From the NCBI GenBank assembly GCA_965231905.1, contig CBDDOO010000001.1, forward strand, positions 124,001 to 188,000: a DNA stretch of 64,000 nucleotides, written 5' to 3'. Within the stretch, counting starts at the first letter, position 1; the number at the start of each line of letters is the position of its first letter. The DNA comes from G963663315 sp965231905. Its GTDB lineage: Bacteria; Pseudomonadota; Gammaproteobacteria; Arenicellales; Poriferihabitantaceae. The position numbers were made by a program, and so were the translations under genes. Below are positions 33,497 through 42,926 of this stretch, piece by piece. Under the pieces are notes generated by a model, which searched no databases, had not been told where the DNA came from, and saw only the letters and a list, made by a program, of their open reading frames with translations.

Positions 33497-34246
33497 TCAA
33501 GGCAGCGCTGTAAGGCCACCATCTACGACCAGAGTGGTCGCCGTTATATAGGAGGCATTGTCGGATAACAGAAACAGACAGGCGTTGGCCATATCCCGAG
33601 GCCGTCCGAGACGGCCAAGCGGGATATTTTCCGAGATTTTTCGCTGTAACTCCGGTTTGTCTTGCCATCGTTCCTGCATCGGCGTCAAGGTTGGGCCGGG
33701 GAGAATCACATTCGAGCGAATCTGTTCGCCCGCATACTGTATCGCGAGAGATTTCGAGAGGCGAATCAACGCCGCTTTCGAAGCGCCATAGGCATCCTGG
33801 GGTATCGGGTCACCGCTTAACGCATCGATAGAAGAAAAATGAACCATTGCGCCCCATCCCGATTTCCTGATGAAAGGAATCACGCTTTTGATCAGTAAAA
33901 CGGTGGTGCGCAAATTGATGTTCATGACCTGGTCCCAGATTTTCATGTCGATCTCTTCTGCTGATTTGTCCTTGCCAAACCAGAGTACGCCGACGCTGTT
34001 GACCAGGTAATCAATACCCGAAAAGCGGTCGTAAAACTGTTGTACCGCGGAGTCTACAGCTTGTTGATCCGTCAGATCCACCGCAAGGTAAACCGACTCT
34101 CCGGGGCCGGATTTGATCGACCCCGGTTCGGGCTTGATGTCCATCATCCCGACATGAATGCCCCGGCCGATGAGCTGGTTGGCTATTTCCAGCCCCATTC
34201 CGCCTCCCGCTCCTGCAACCAATGCTGTCTTGCCTGAAAATTTCAT
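33497..34246 (-). CDS. Short-chain dehydrogenase/reductase
   Basis: This 249-residue NAD(P)-dependent oxidoreductase has the cofactor motif VAGAGGGMGLEIA, a NSVG in place of the common NNAG, the catalytic serine in VHFSSIDALSG, YGASK with the active-site Tyr and Lys, and the VDGGLTALP ending of classical SDRs. It lies between the aminoethylphosphonate importer (convergent) and phnW (divergent, 153 bp). Acting on phosphonoacetaldehyde or a related aldehyde is possible, but that is only inferred from position; the substrate is unknown. Confidence 0.88.
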   Translation of the reverse strand: MKFSGKTALVAGAGGGMGLEIANQLIGRGIHVGMMDIKPEPGSIKSGPGESVYLAVDLTDQQAVDSAVQQFYDRFSGIDYLVNSVGVLWFGKDKSAEEIDMKIWDQVMNINLRTTVLLIKSVIPFIRKSGWGAMVHFSSIDALSGDPIPQDAYGASKAALIRLSKSLAIQYAGEQIRSNVILPGPTLTPMQERWQDKPELQRKISENIPLGRLGRPRDMANACLFLLSDNASYITATTLVVDGGLTALP

Positions 34247-34399
34247 AATGTGAACTTTAGGAAAAATCCGTTATGACGGGTTCTCGCTACGGTCGTCATT
34301 CCCGGACAGGTTCATGGCAAATACTATTTGAAGCAGGTATAAATATCAATCAGGTCGTTTACAATCCCGAACATGAGCAATATCTTTATCCGATAACTT

Positions 34400-35539
34400 A
34401 TGAATTCAAAAACCAGCGCAGTATCGATTGCAGGTGATCCGTTTCTGTTGACTCCCGGGCCATTGACAACCTCAGAAACCGTAAAAGAGGCAATGCTTCA
34501 CGATTATGGGTCCAGAGATTCTTACTTCATCGACTTGAATCAACGCATACTGACCCGGTTAGTGGAAATCGTAAATGGCCAGGGGACTCATGTGGCTGTG
34601 CCCCTGCAAGGCAGCGGGACATTTGTTGTCGAAGCCATGGTGGGCAATTTTGTGCCTGAGGACGGCAAGTTGTTAGTTTGCGTCAATGGCGCATACGGGC
34701 ATCGCATTGTCAGAATGTGCGATTATTACACCAGAGAGTACCGAATTCTGGAATCCGCGGAAGATGTGCCTGTAGATACGGATAAATTGGATCAAATCCT
34801 CAAGACTGATCCTGCGATTACCCATGTCGCTGTGGTTTACTGTGAGACAACATCAGGGATTCTCAATCCTCTGGCAGAAATCGCCCGGATAGTTGAGAAG
34901 CATGACAGGGGGTTGCTGGTTGATGCGATGAGCGCTTTCGGGGCGTTGCCTGTGGATAGCGGGACGCTTGAATTTGATGCGATGGTAGCGTCCAGCAACA
35001 AGTGCCTGGAAGGTGTGCCAGGTATGGGGTTTTGTATCGCCAGAGAGGAAGCGTTACAACGGAGCAAAGGAAATTCGCCTTCACTCAGCCTTGATCTGTA
35101 TGATCAATGGGTGTCGATGAATATTACAAAGCAATGGCGATTTACCCCGCCTACACATGTCTTGTTGGCGTTTGATCAGGCATTGAGTGAATTTGATGAA
35201 GAAGGAGGTGTTCAGGGGAGAGGGGACCGCTATCAGAAGAATTGTGATATTTTGATAAACGGTATGCGGGAGATGGGGTTCAAAACGCTCCTGCCAGATG
35301 ATCTCCAGGCGCCCATCATCGTCACATTCAGTATGCCTGAACATGATAAATTCAATTTCAGTGATTTTTATGATCGATTAAGAGAACAGGGTTATGTTAT
35401 TTATCCCGGCAAACTCACGGTTGCGGAAAGTTTCAGGATTGGTTGTATTGGCAGACTGGGCGAAAATGAAATTCGGGGGGCGTTAGCCGCCATTCGCAAT
35501 ACATTGGATGATTTTGGTATCAGTGGAAAAATCCATTAA
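34400..35539 (+). CDS. phnW: 2-aminoethylphosphonate--pyruvate transaminase
   Basis: This 379-residue PLP enzyme moves the amino group of 2-aminoethylphosphonate to pyruvate, giving phosphonoacetaldehyde and alanine. Class V aminotransferase features are LLTPGPLTTSETVKEAM, PLQGSGTFVVEAM, VYCETTSGILNPL, the PLP Asp region LLVDAMSAFGALP and the Schiff-base Lys201 in ASSNKCLEGVPG. Length and motifs match PhnW closely. No phosphonoacetaldehyde hydrolase (PhnX) or dehydrogenase/phosphonoacetate hydrolase pair is in the window. Alanine could be recycled by the ald gene product. No strong ribosome site is visible. Confidence 0.92.
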   Translation: MNSKTSAVSIAGDPFLLTPGPLTTSETVKEAMLHDYGSRDSYFIDLNQRILTRLVEIVNGQGTHVAVPLQGSGTFVVEAMVGNFVPEDGKLLVCVNGAYGHRIVRMCDYYTREYRILESAEDVPVDTDKLDQILKTDPAITHVAVVYCETTSGILNPLAEIARIVEKHDRGLLVDAMSAFGALPVDSGTLEFDAMVASSNKCLEGVPGMGFCIAREEALQRSKGNSPSLSLDLYDQWVSMNITKQWRFTPPTHVLLAFDQALSEFDEEGGVQGRGDRYQKNCDILINGMREMGFKTLLPDDLQAPIIVTFSMPEHDKFNFSDFYDRLREQGYVIYPGKLTVAESFRIGCIGRLGENEIRGALAAIRNTLDDFGISGKIH

Positions 35540-35571
35540 ATCATTATTTTTATTTCAGGCAGGTAAATAAC

Positions 35572-35892
35572 ATGAAAGGCAGGATTGGTGATATTATGAA
35601 GCAGGCGCAGGCCATGCAGGAGAACATGCAGAAGGCTCAGCAGGAACTGGCCGGCATTGAGGTAAAAGGTCAATCCGGCGCAGGCCTGGTGGAAGTCATC
35701 ATGAGTTGCCGATACGACGTCAAAAGAATCATCATTGATCCCGAATTGATGAGTGACGACAAGGAAGTGCTGGAAGATCTGCTTGCCGCCGGATTCAATG
35801 ACGCGGTTCGTAAAGTTGAAAAAACCACTGAAGAGAAAATGGGCAGCCTTGCGTCGGGGTTGAATATTCCTGGATTGAAATTGCCGTTTTAA
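35572..35892 (+). CDS. ybaB: YbaB/EbfC nucleoid-associated protein
   Basis: This 106-residue protein is a small DNA-binding dimer. An N-terminal helix rich in Gln, Met and Glu (QAQAMQENMQKAQQELAGIEVKG, quoted in part) leads into SGAGLVEVIMSCRYDVKRIIIDPELM and an acidic middle, the standard YbaB layout. Its stop and the recR start share a base (TAATG), so the two are translationally coupled, as is usual. The dnaX gene that normally precedes is missing here; phnW lies upstream instead, suggesting that the catabolic cluster was inserted next to ybaB. Confidence 0.93.
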   Translation: MKGRIGDIMKQAQAMQENMQKAQQELAGIEVKGQSGAGLVEVIMSCRYDVKRIIIDPELMSDDKEVLEDLLAAGFNDAVRKVEKTTEEKMGSLASGLNIPGLKLPF

Positions 35893-36488
35893 TGGCGGAT
35901 CCGCGTTCAGTCGGAGGGTTGAAACAGGCCCTGCAGCGCTTGCCGGGCGTCGGCCCCAAATCCGCCCAGAGAATGGCGTTTCACCTTCTGGAAAGAGACC
36001 GGGAAGGGGCGCGGCAGATCAGCGAAGCGATTCGGGAGGCTCTGTCAACGGTCAACCACTGCAAGAGGTGCAACAATTTCAGCGAGTCGGATATTTGCCC
36101 GATCTGCGCATCGGGTAAACGGGACCCGAAAACAGTATGTGTAGTTGAAACCCCGGCTGACCTTGAGGCCATCGAGCAGGCCGGAGTCTATCAGGGTATG
36201 TACTTTGTTCTGATGGGTCGCCTGTCACCATTGGATGACATCGGCCCGGATCAACTGGGTATTGATCAGCTTTGCGCGTTGCTTGACAGGGAGGCGGTTG
36301 ACGAAGTGATCCTGGCTACCAACCTGACCCTGGAAGGTCAGGCTACCGCCGGCTTCTTGCTGGATTTGTTGCGACCACGATCAACCAGAGTTACGCGGCT
36401 TGCGCGTGGGATACCGATAGGGGGTGAGCTCGAATACATGGATCCGGGTACGCTGGTTCAGGCATTTTCAGACCGGGGTCCGTTTTAG
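35892..36488 (+). CDS. recR: Recombination protein RecR
   Basis: This 198-residue protein acts with RecFO in loading RecA at gaps. A helix-hairpin-helix (LQRLPGVGPKSAQRMAFHLL) is followed by a four-cysteine zinc finger (Cys57, Cys60, Cys69, Cys72) and the Toprim domain starting VCVVETPADLEAIE and ending with ARGIPIGGELEYMDPGTL. All are intact and the length is normal. It overlaps ybaB by one base and is followed by truA after 23 bp. Confidence 0.97.
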   Translation: MADPRSVGGLKQALQRLPGVGPKSAQRMAFHLLERDREGARQISEAIREALSTVNHCKRCNNFSESDICPICASGKRDPKTVCVVETPADLEAIEQAGVYQGMYFVLMGRLSPLDDIGPDQLGIDQLCALLDREAVDEVILATNLTLEGQATAGFLLDLLRPRSTRVTRLARGIPIGGELEYMDPGTLVQAFSDRGPF

Positions 36489-36511
36489 ACGGCTGCGGCG
36501 CCATTCACGAA

Positions 36512-37294
36512 ATGATGCGAATTGCGGCCTGTCTGGAATATTGTGGTGTCGGCTACCGTGGCTGGCAACGGCAAAACCATGCGCCGTCGGTGCAGCAGGC
36601 GGTTGAGTCAGCGGTCAGCAAGGTCGCCAATCAAAGCGTCAATGTGGTGGTCTCGGGTCGAACCGATACCGGGGTTCATGCCATCGGCCAGATTGTTCAT
36701 TTTGACACGTCGAGTCATCGAATCGAAGATCAATGGGTGAGAGGAGTAAATACCTGGCTGCCGGACGACATATCCATGATCTGGGCCCGTCCGGTCAGTC
36801 CGGACTTTCATGCCCGATTCAGCGCCCGCCAGCGCTCATACCGATATATTCTTCTAAACAGGCCGGTCAGGCCCAGCTATCTTCGCGGCAGGGTGACCTG
36901 GTATCGGGCGCCGCTGAAGCTGGAACCCATGCAAGAGGCGGCGAGACAGCTTGTTGGCAGGCATGATTTCAGCGCTTTTCGCGCAGCGGGGTGTCAGAAC
37001 AGGAATCCGGTCAAACAGGTCAGTCTGATTTCGCTCGGTCAGACCGGCCCCTGGATATGGCTTGATATTACCTCCGATGGCTTTTTGCATCACATGATCC
37101 GGAATATCATGGGTGTGTTGACCCGAATCGGGGAAGGACTCGAGCCTGTCCAGTGGGCCAAGGAGGTGCTTGCCAGCCAGGATCGAAAAGCCGGGGGGGT
37201 AACGGCGCCTGCAGATGGATTGTATTTTGTTTCGGTACAATACGATAAAAAATACAATTTGCCCGCCCCGCCGGAAGCATGCCGGTTTTGGTAG
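36512..37294 (+). CDS. truA: tRNA pseudouridine(38-40) synthase TruA
   Basis: This 260-residue enzyme isomerises uridines 38-40 of the tRNA anticodon arm. The catalytic aspartate is Asp52 in SGRTDTGVHAIGQ; other landmarks are YCGVGYRGWQRQ, FHARFSARQRSYRY and GFLHHMIRNIMG. It begins with two methionines (36512 and 36515). It precedes trpF and accD, as in many gammaproteobacteria. Confidence 0.96.
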   Translation: MMRIAACLEYCGVGYRGWQRQNHAPSVQQAVESAVSKVANQSVNVVVSGRTDTGVHAIGQIVHFDTSSHRIEDQWVRGVNTWLPDDISMIWARPVSPDFHARFSARQRSYRYILLNRPVRPSYLRGRVTWYRAPLKLEPMQEAARQLVGRHDFSAFRAAGCQNRNPVKQVSLISLGQTGPWIWLDITSDGFLHHMIRNIMGVLTRIGEGLEPVQWAKEVLASQDRKAGGVTAPADGLYFVSVQYDKKYNLPAPPEACRFW

Positions 37295-37302
37295 AATATG
37301 GC

Positions 37303-37950
37303 ATGATCGCGATAAACCATCAGCCTTTACCGGTAAAAATCAAAATTTGCGGTGTAACCTCGCCCGAAACGGCGATTCATGCAGTGGACGTGGGCGCCGA
37401 CGCCATCGGCCTGATGTTTTACTCGCCCAGTAAAAGGAATCTGACGATTGAACAGGCCGTTTCCATCAACCGGGTCATCAAGCCGTTTGTATCCCAGGTA
37501 GGCGTTGTGGTCAATCCTGAGAGGTCGTTTCTGACCGCTATACTGAATTTGGTTCATCTTGATTACATCCAGTTTCACGGCGATGAGCCGGCAGAATTCT
37601 GCCGCAGTTTTGGTTTGCCCTATATCAAGGCTGTACGGGTCGGCCAAACCCTGGATTTGCCCTGGATTGAGGACCAATACCCCGATGCCCAGGCCATTCT
37701 GCTGGATAGTCAGGCGGTTGGCGTTTATGGCGGCAGTGGACAGTCATTTGACTGGGGAGCCATAAGATATCAGGGTCGTAAACCGGTTGTTCTGGCAGGA
37801 GGGTTGAATCCCGGGAATGTCAAACAGGCGATTTCGTCTGTGCGGCCCCATGCTGTGGATGTCAGTAGCGGGGTGGAAACCAACGGGCGCAAGGATCTGC
37901 AAAAGATCACACGCTTCTGCATGAATGTTCTGAACTGTCGCCTGCAATAG
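37303..37950 (+). CDS. trpF: Phosphoribosylanthranilate isomerase
   Basis: This enzyme of tryptophan synthesis opens phosphoribosylanthranilate by an Amadori rearrangement. From ATG 37303 it is 215 residues; an ATG at 37279 overlaps truA and would add eight residues. The catalytic Cys is in KIKICGVTSPE, the general acid Asp in ILLDSQAVGVYGGSG, and the phosphate grip in LAGGLNPGNV and VDVSSGVETNGRKD. No other trp genes are nearby; trpF alone between truA and accD is a common gammaproteobacterial order. Confidence 0.95.
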   Translation: MIAINHQPLPVKIKICGVTSPETAIHAVDVGADAIGLMFYSPSKRNLTIEQAVSINRVIKPFVSQVGVVVNPERSFLTAILNLVHLDYIQFHGDEPAEFCRSFGLPYIKAVRVGQTLDLPWIEDQYPDAQAILLDSQAVGVYGGSGQSFDWGAIRYQGRKPVVLAGGLNPGNVKQAISSVRPHAVDVSSGVETNGRKDLQKITRFCMNVLNCRLQ

Positions 37951-37971
37951 TCGCAGAGCCGGAATAACCCG

Positions 37972-38856
37972 ATGAACTGGTTTGACAAAATACTTCCGCC
38001 GAAAATCAAAACGGTTGGCAGGATTCGCAAGAAAGGAGTCCCTGAAGGGTTATGGAACAAGTGTACTGGATGTCAGGCGGTGCTCTATGGGGTGGAATTG
38101 CAACTGGGTTTGCAGGTCTGTCCGAAATGCAATTACCACATGCGTATCGATGCCAGAGCCCGACTCGAATCCTTTCTTGATGAAGATTCGATCCAGTGGA
38201 TTGGTGAGGATGTGCGCCCGGTTGATGTCCTGAAATTCAAGGACAGCAAGAGATACAGGGATCGCCTTGTTGATTCGAGAAAATCAAGTCAATCGTCCGA
38301 AGCGCTGGTCTGTGCCACAGGCCAACTCAAACTTCGCCCCATCACTGCCGTGGCTTTTGAGTTCAAATTCATGGGTGGGTCAATGGGTTCGGTGGTTGGT
38401 GAGCGCTTTGTTCAGGCTGTCCATGCCAGTATTGAACAGCATCAACCGCTGATCTGTTTTTCTGCTTCCGGAGGCGCCAGGATGCAAGAGGCCCTGTTTT
38501 CGCTAATGCAGATGGCGAAAACCACAGCGGCTATTTCAAAGTTGAAAGAACGGGGTATCCCTTATCTGTCGGTATTGACAGACCCGACCATGGGAGGGGT
38601 CTCTGCCAGTCTGGCGATGCTGGGAGACATTATCATTGCGGAGCCCAATGCGCTGGTCGGATTTGCCGGCCCCCGGGTCATTGAGCAAACGGTCCGTGAA
38701 ACCCTGCCTGATGGTTTCCAACGGTCGGAATTTCTGCTGGATCATGGCGCTATTGACATGATTATTGATCGTCGTAATATGGCCGATCAGGTCGCGTCCC
38801 TGCTCGACAAGCTGGGATTCGATAGCGTTGCCAGCGCCGAACCGTTCCGGAGATGA
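37972..38856 (+). CDS. accD: Acetyl-CoA carboxylase carboxyltransferase subunit beta
   Basis: This 294-residue subunit works with AccA to move CO2 from biotin to acetyl-CoA, making malonyl-CoA. The N-terminal zinc ribbon has Cys31, Cys34, Cys50 and Cys53; the carboxyltransferase core shows FKFMGGSMGSVVGE, FSASGGARMQE and DPTMGGVSASLAM. Length and motifs are standard. It is followed by folC, as in Escherichia coli and Pseudomonas. Confidence 0.97.
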   Translation: MNWFDKILPPKIKTVGRIRKKGVPEGLWNKCTGCQAVLYGVELQLGLQVCPKCNYHMRIDARARLESFLDEDSIQWIGEDVRPVDVLKFKDSKRYRDRLVDSRKSSQSSEALVCATGQLKLRPITAVAFEFKFMGGSMGSVVGERFVQAVHASIEQHQPLICFSASGGARMQEALFSLMQMAKTTAAISKLKERGIPYLSVLTDPTMGGVSASLAMLGDIIIAEPNALVGFAGPRVIEQTVRETLPDGFQRSEFLLDHGAIDMIIDRRNMADQVASLLDKLGFDSVASAEPFRR

Positions 38857-38914
38857 TGTGGTTGATTCCTGAGAAAGGCGATTCCGGAATCGGTTCGCGA
38901 GCGGGCTGAATGAG

Positions 38915-40213
38915 GTGGAATTTGCGTCATATACCCTGAAAGACTGGCTGGTACATATCCAGAGACAGCACTTCAGAACAATTGATCTCTCGCTGGATCG
39001 AATTACCCGGGCCTGGACCAATCTTGGAGGTAAATGTACCGGATATACGATTGTCGTGGCCGGCACCAATGGCAAGGGCTCCTCAATCAGTATGCTGGAT
39101 GCGGTTTTCCAACAAAGCGGCAAGCGCACCGGAGCATACACTTCCCCGCATCTTGTCCGTTATAACGAACGCATCAGAATTTGCGGACAAGCCGTTTCCG
39201 ATCATGAAATCTGTGACGCATTTTGTCACATTGAATCATTTCGCAACGACATTCCGCTGACCTGGTTTGAGTACAGCACATTGTGCGCGCTGGTCATTTT
39301 CCAGAGGCGTCATGTCGAGGTTGCGCTGCTTGAGGTGGGTATGGGGGGGCGGCTGGACGCGGTGAATATGGTGGACAATGACCTGGTTCTGATCACCTCG
39401 ATCGGGCTCGATCACGAGTACTGGCTGGGCCCGGACCGGGAGGCTATCGCGGCGGAAAAAGCAGGTGTAATCCAACAAAACGGGATGGTTGTCTGCGCCG
39501 AGAGTGACATTCCGGCCAGTCTGGTTGAAATTGCCGACTGCAAGCAGGCCAATCTGGTCGCGGCGCAAAGGGATTATTTCGTCGAAGCGCAACAAAAAAC
39601 CATTAACTGGAATAGTGGCCATGTCGCCGTTCCGGTTCCCTGGCAGCGGTTCGAACAGTTGTCCACACCCTTGCAGGGCGAGCGCCAGAAAGACAATCTC
39701 GGTGGCGTAGTGGCTGCACTGGCCATCAGCAGCGCGCATACCGGCCTGAAGACTTCAGACCTGCAGCCGGGGCTCGACAAATGCAGTCTGGCGGCACGTT
39801 GTCAAGTCATCCGGCAATCCCCCGACGTGATTGTCGATGTTGCGCATAATGAAGACTCGGCCCGGCAATTGGCCGGTTATCTGGAACAACAGCCCTGTCC
39901 GGGGCGAACCATTGCCGTACTCGGTATGCTGGAAGACAAGGCAGCGGACAAAATCATTGCTGCAATGGCCACCGTGATTGATCAATGGCATCTGGCTACT
40001 TTAACCGGAGAACGGGGTCAGTCCTCGCAGGCGCTTGCCGGGAAAGTAACCTCAGTCCTGAAGAGTGTCATTCCGGTGTGTCATGACCGCCCTGTAGACG
40101 CCTGGCGCGATGCAATCTGTCGGGCAGAAGCAAAAGACAGAGTGGTAATATTTGGCTCATTTTATATGGTCGGTGATATACTCAGGTTTCTGGAAGGCGA
40201 TAAATGGCGATAA
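38915..40213 (+). CDS. folC: Folylpolyglutamate/dihydrofolate synthase
   Basis: This 432-residue ATP-dependent ligase adds glutamate to dihydropteroate and folates. The P-loop is VAGTNGKGSS, with YTSPHLVRYNERIRI, VALLEVGMGGRLDAVN and a C-terminal ligase domain containing DVAHNEDSARQL. It starts with GTG at 38915; the region before it lacks a strong ribosome site. It overlaps the SPOR-domain gene by 10 bp. Confidence 0.95.
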   Translation: MEFASYTLKDWLVHIQRQHFRTIDLSLDRITRAWTNLGGKCTGYTIVVAGTNGKGSSISMLDAVFQQSGKRTGAYTSPHLVRYNERIRICGQAVSDHEICDAFCHIESFRNDIPLTWFEYSTLCALVIFQRRHVEVALLEVGMGGRLDAVNMVDNDLVLITSIGLDHEYWLGPDREAIAAEKAGVIQQNGMVVCAESDIPASLVEIADCKQANLVAAQRDYFVEAQQKTINWNSGHVAVPVPWQRFEQLSTPLQGERQKDNLGGVVAALAISSAHTGLKTSDLQPGLDKCSLAARCQVIRQSPDVIVDVAHNEDSARQLAGYLEQQPCPGRTIAVLGMLEDKAADKIIAAMATVIDQWHLATLTGERGQSSQALAGKVTSVLKSVIPVCHDRPVDAWRDAICRAEAKDRVVIFGSFYMVGDILRFLEGDKWR

Positions 40214-40842
40214 AACAACCAAAACCGCAACCCGGGTATCAACTGAAGTATCGGCTCACAGGCGCCGTCATCATCGTTACATTTGCAGTAGTGATCATTC
40301 CGTTCCTGTTGCATTCGCCTCCGCCTGGAAATGGCGGCCAAATCAGTGATGACAGCGACACGATAACCGATCAGGACGGTCTGACGGAGAGTCAGATAGC
40401 CATCTCCCATACCGAACCCCTGATCACTGAGCCTGACAAGGCTCAATCACAGCCAGAAGAACGGGTCGGTTCCGCTCCATCGTCGGTTGCCGGTCAAGGT
40501 GACCAGCAGAGCGGGCAGGGCAATGACCAGCCATTCCAGCCCGACGACCGTACGGGGCAGCAGGCGGCAGCGCCCCCGACCACTGACCCCGTTCAGCAAA
40601 CCGGGCGAGCCTGGTTCGTGCGAGTGGGCACCTATGCCAATATCAAGAATATCAATTCGATATCAAAACTGCTTGCAGAAAATGGCTTTGAAGCGCGTCA
40701 TACTGAAGTGCAAACATCCAATGCCAAAGCGGTTCGCGTATGGCTCGGTCCCTACTACGACCGGGAAAAAGCCGAGCAAGCCAGACTTCAGATAAAAACC
40801 CTGACCAATGAGAAGGTGTATGTCACTGAACAGGCGCCCTGA
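40204..40842 (+). CDS. SPOR-domain membrane protein, DedD-like
   Basis: This 212-residue protein has a short cytoplasmic N terminus, one membrane segment (about residues 18-37), a long Gln/Pro/Ser-rich periplasmic linker (about 40-130) and a C-terminal SPOR domain starting AWFVRVGTYAN. SPOR domains bind septal peptidoglycan stripped of stem peptides, so it is probably a cell-division protein. Position between folC and cvpA matches dedD of E. coli; the linker diverges too much to be certain of orthology. Confidence 0.85.
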   Translation: MAIKQPKPQPGYQLKYRLTGAVIIVTFAVVIIPFLLHSPPPGNGGQISDDSDTITDQDGLTESQIAISHTEPLITEPDKAQSQPEERVGSAPSSVAGQGDQQSGQGNDQPFQPDDRTGQQAAAPPTTDPVQQTGRAWFVRVGTYANIKNINSISKLLAENGFEARHTEVQTSNAKAVRVWLGPYYDREKAEQARLQIKTLTNEKVYVTEQAP

Positions 40843-40863
40843 TTAATCCAGCCTGATAAAATC

Positions 40864-41361
40864 ATGATCATCGTTGACATTGCCATTCTCGCCATTGTTT
40901 TCGTCTCATTGTCGATGGGTCTGGCGCGGGGGTTCATCCGGGAGGTCCTATCGCTGTTTTCATGGTTGGGCGCATTGTGGATCGCCTGGACCAATGCAAC
41001 CATCGGGGCCGGTTACCTGGAAAACCACATAACCGAACTGTCATTTCGCGTGGTCATCGCCTTTGCCGGTATTTTTGTGATTTCCCTGATTTTATTTTCC
41101 ATTGTCAGCCACTTGTTGTATCGTTTGCTGGCGATAGCGGGAATCTCCGGAATTGATCGCTCCTTGGGGATGTTATTCGGCTTGCTCAGAGGAATCGTGA
41201 TCGTGGCTCTGCTGATCGTTGTGGCCGACCTCATGAATTTCACTGCGAAGCCCTGGTGGCAGGAATCACTGCTGGTAGATTATTTTAATCCGGTGATTGA
41301 ATGGATACGCGTCGTATTGCCGGCTGGTCTTGCCGATTATATGGCAACCATTACAAACTGA
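40864..41361 (+). CDS. cvpA: CvpA family membrane protein
   Basis: This 165-residue protein has four hydrophobic segments and the CvpA opening IIVDIAILAIVFVSLSMGLARGF followed by the REVLSLFSWLGALW segment (quoted in parts). CvpA is linked to colicin V production and to envelope stress tolerance; its biochemical role is unsettled. It lies directly before purF, with an 8-bp gap, the conserved cvpA-purF order. Confidence 0.92.
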   Translation: MIIVDIAILAIVFVSLSMGLARGFIREVLSLFSWLGALWIAWTNATIGAGYLENHITELSFRVVIAFAGIFVISLILFSIVSHLLYRLLAIAGISGIDRSLGMLFGLLRGIVIVALLIVVADLMNFTAKPWWQESLLVDYFNPVIEWIRVVLPAGLADYMATITN

Positions 41362-41369
41362 TTACGGCT

Positions 41370-42899
41370 ATGTGCGGACTCATTGGCATACAGGGCAACA
41401 TATCTGTCAACCAGGCGTTATACGACGGCCTGACTGTGGTACAGCATCGTGGCCAGGATTCAGCGGGTATCATAACCAGTGACGGAAAGCGGGTTTATCT
41501 GCGCAAGGATAACGGGCTGGTTCGTGATGTTTTTCGTACCCGTCACATGGTTCAACTGCGGGGCGCCATGGGCATTGGTCATGTCCGTTACCCGACTGCG
41601 GGAAGTGACTCACGGGCTGAAGCGCAACCTTTCTATGTCAACTCGCCATTCGGTATTGCACTTGCCCACAACGGCAATCTGACCAATGCCGATGCGCTCC
41701 GGAATGAATTGTTCAAACAGGACCTGCGCCAACTCAATACCTCTTCCGATTCCGAGGTGCTGCTGAATATCCTGGCCCATGAACTGAGAGAGGCGATCGG
41801 GGAATCCAGCTTGCGCGCTGCCCCTGACGATGTGTTCAATGCCATCAGTGGCGTATTTCGCCGTTGCCAGGGAGCTTATGCGGTTACTGCAATGATCGTT
41901 GGAGTAGGTGTCGTCGCATTTCGGGATCCCTGTGGAATCCGTCCTCTGGCTTATGGAACCCGGCGGGAAAACGATGAAACCTCTCACATTTTCGCTTCAG
42001 AGAGTGTTGCCATGGATGTGCTTGGTTACAGCCTGGTCCGGGATGTTGCTCCCGGGGAGGTTATACTGGTTGATTTGCAGGGCCGGGTTCATTCTTCAAT
42101 CTGCGTTGACAATCCAAGACATACGCCCTGTATTTTCGAATATGTATATCTGGCAAGACCTGACTCAATTCTGGATGGTGTCCCGGTCTATCGGTCCAGA
42201 ATCAATATGGGACAACGTCTCGGTCAGAAACTGAAGAGGGACTGGCCACGGCATGACATTGACGTGATTATTCCGGTCCCCGATACCAGTCGCACCGCAG
42301 CGCTGGAGATGGCGAAGGCGCTGCGAATTCCATACCGTGAAGGATTCGTCAAGAATCGTTATATCGGTCGTACCTTCATCATGTCAGGCCAGACCCGGCG
42401 GCGAAAATCCGTGAGACAAAAACTCAACGCCATCGCCTCCGAATTTGACGGCAAGAATGTCCTGCTGGTTGATGATTCGATTGTTCGGGGGACCACTTCC
42501 CGGCAGATTATTGAACTGGCCCGCGAAGCAGGCGCGCGATGTGTCTATTTTGCATCGGCGGCCCCTCCTGTACGTTATGCCAATGTTTATGGAATTGACA
42601 TGCCTTCCCGGTCAGAACTGGTGGCGAGCAATCGGACCAGTGTCGAAGTATGTGATGAAATCGGCGCAGACAATCTGATCTATCAGGATCTTGATGATCT
42701 GATCAAGGCAGTCCAGCAGTGTAACCCTGCAATCCGGGAATTCGACACCTCCTGTTTTGATGGCAGGTACGTTACGGGTGATGTGTCGGCACAGTACCTT
42801 AAGGATGTGAACCGGATGCGTAACGAAGGCATTCGATCAAACAGTAAAAACGAACTGGACATATCGGATGTCATGGATGTCCATGGAGAGGGTGGTTGA
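41370..42899 (+). CDS. purF: Amidophosphoribosyltransferase
   Basis: This 509-residue enzyme makes the first committed step of purine synthesis from PRPP and glutamine. The start at 41370 gives MCGLIGIQGN, so that Cys2 becomes the N-terminal nucleophile after methionine removal; the upstream ATG at 41301 would destroy this and is rejected. Glutaminase blocks (LTVVQHRGQDSAGI, HVRYPTAGS) and the PRPP site VLLVDDSIVRGTTSRQI are intact. It ends the truA-purF run. Confidence 0.97.
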   Translation: MCGLIGIQGNISVNQALYDGLTVVQHRGQDSAGIITSDGKRVYLRKDNGLVRDVFRTRHMVQLRGAMGIGHVRYPTAGSDSRAEAQPFYVNSPFGIALAHNGNLTNADALRNELFKQDLRQLNTSSDSEVLLNILAHELREAIGESSLRAAPDDVFNAISGVFRRCQGAYAVTAMIVGVGVVAFRDPCGIRPLAYGTRRENDETSHIFASESVAMDVLGYSLVRDVAPGEVILVDLQGRVHSSICVDNPRHTPCIFEYVYLARPDSILDGVPVYRSRINMGQRLGQKLKRDWPRHDIDVIIPVPDTSRTAALEMAKALRIPYREGFVKNRYIGRTFIMSGQTRRRKSVRQKLNAIASEFDGKNVLLVDDSIVRGTTSRQIIELAREAGARCVYFASAAPPVRYANVYGIDMPSRSELVASNRTSVEVCDEIGADNLIYQDLDDLIKAVQQCNPAIREFDTSCFDGRYVTGDVSAQYLKDVNRMRNEGIRSNSKNELDISDVMDVHGEGG

Positions 42900-42926
42900 G
42901 GCCCGTATTCCCGGTTCGCCTGACTG

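Noticed and set aside
34358..34386. Promoter TTTACA-17-TATCTT before phnW
   Set aside because: It would start transcription about 7 bases before the ATG, leaving no room for a ribosome site; probably chance.
41301..41369. Upstream in-frame extension of purF
   Set aside because: PurF needs Cys as residue 2 for catalysis, which only the ATG at 41370 gives; the extension also overlaps cvpA.
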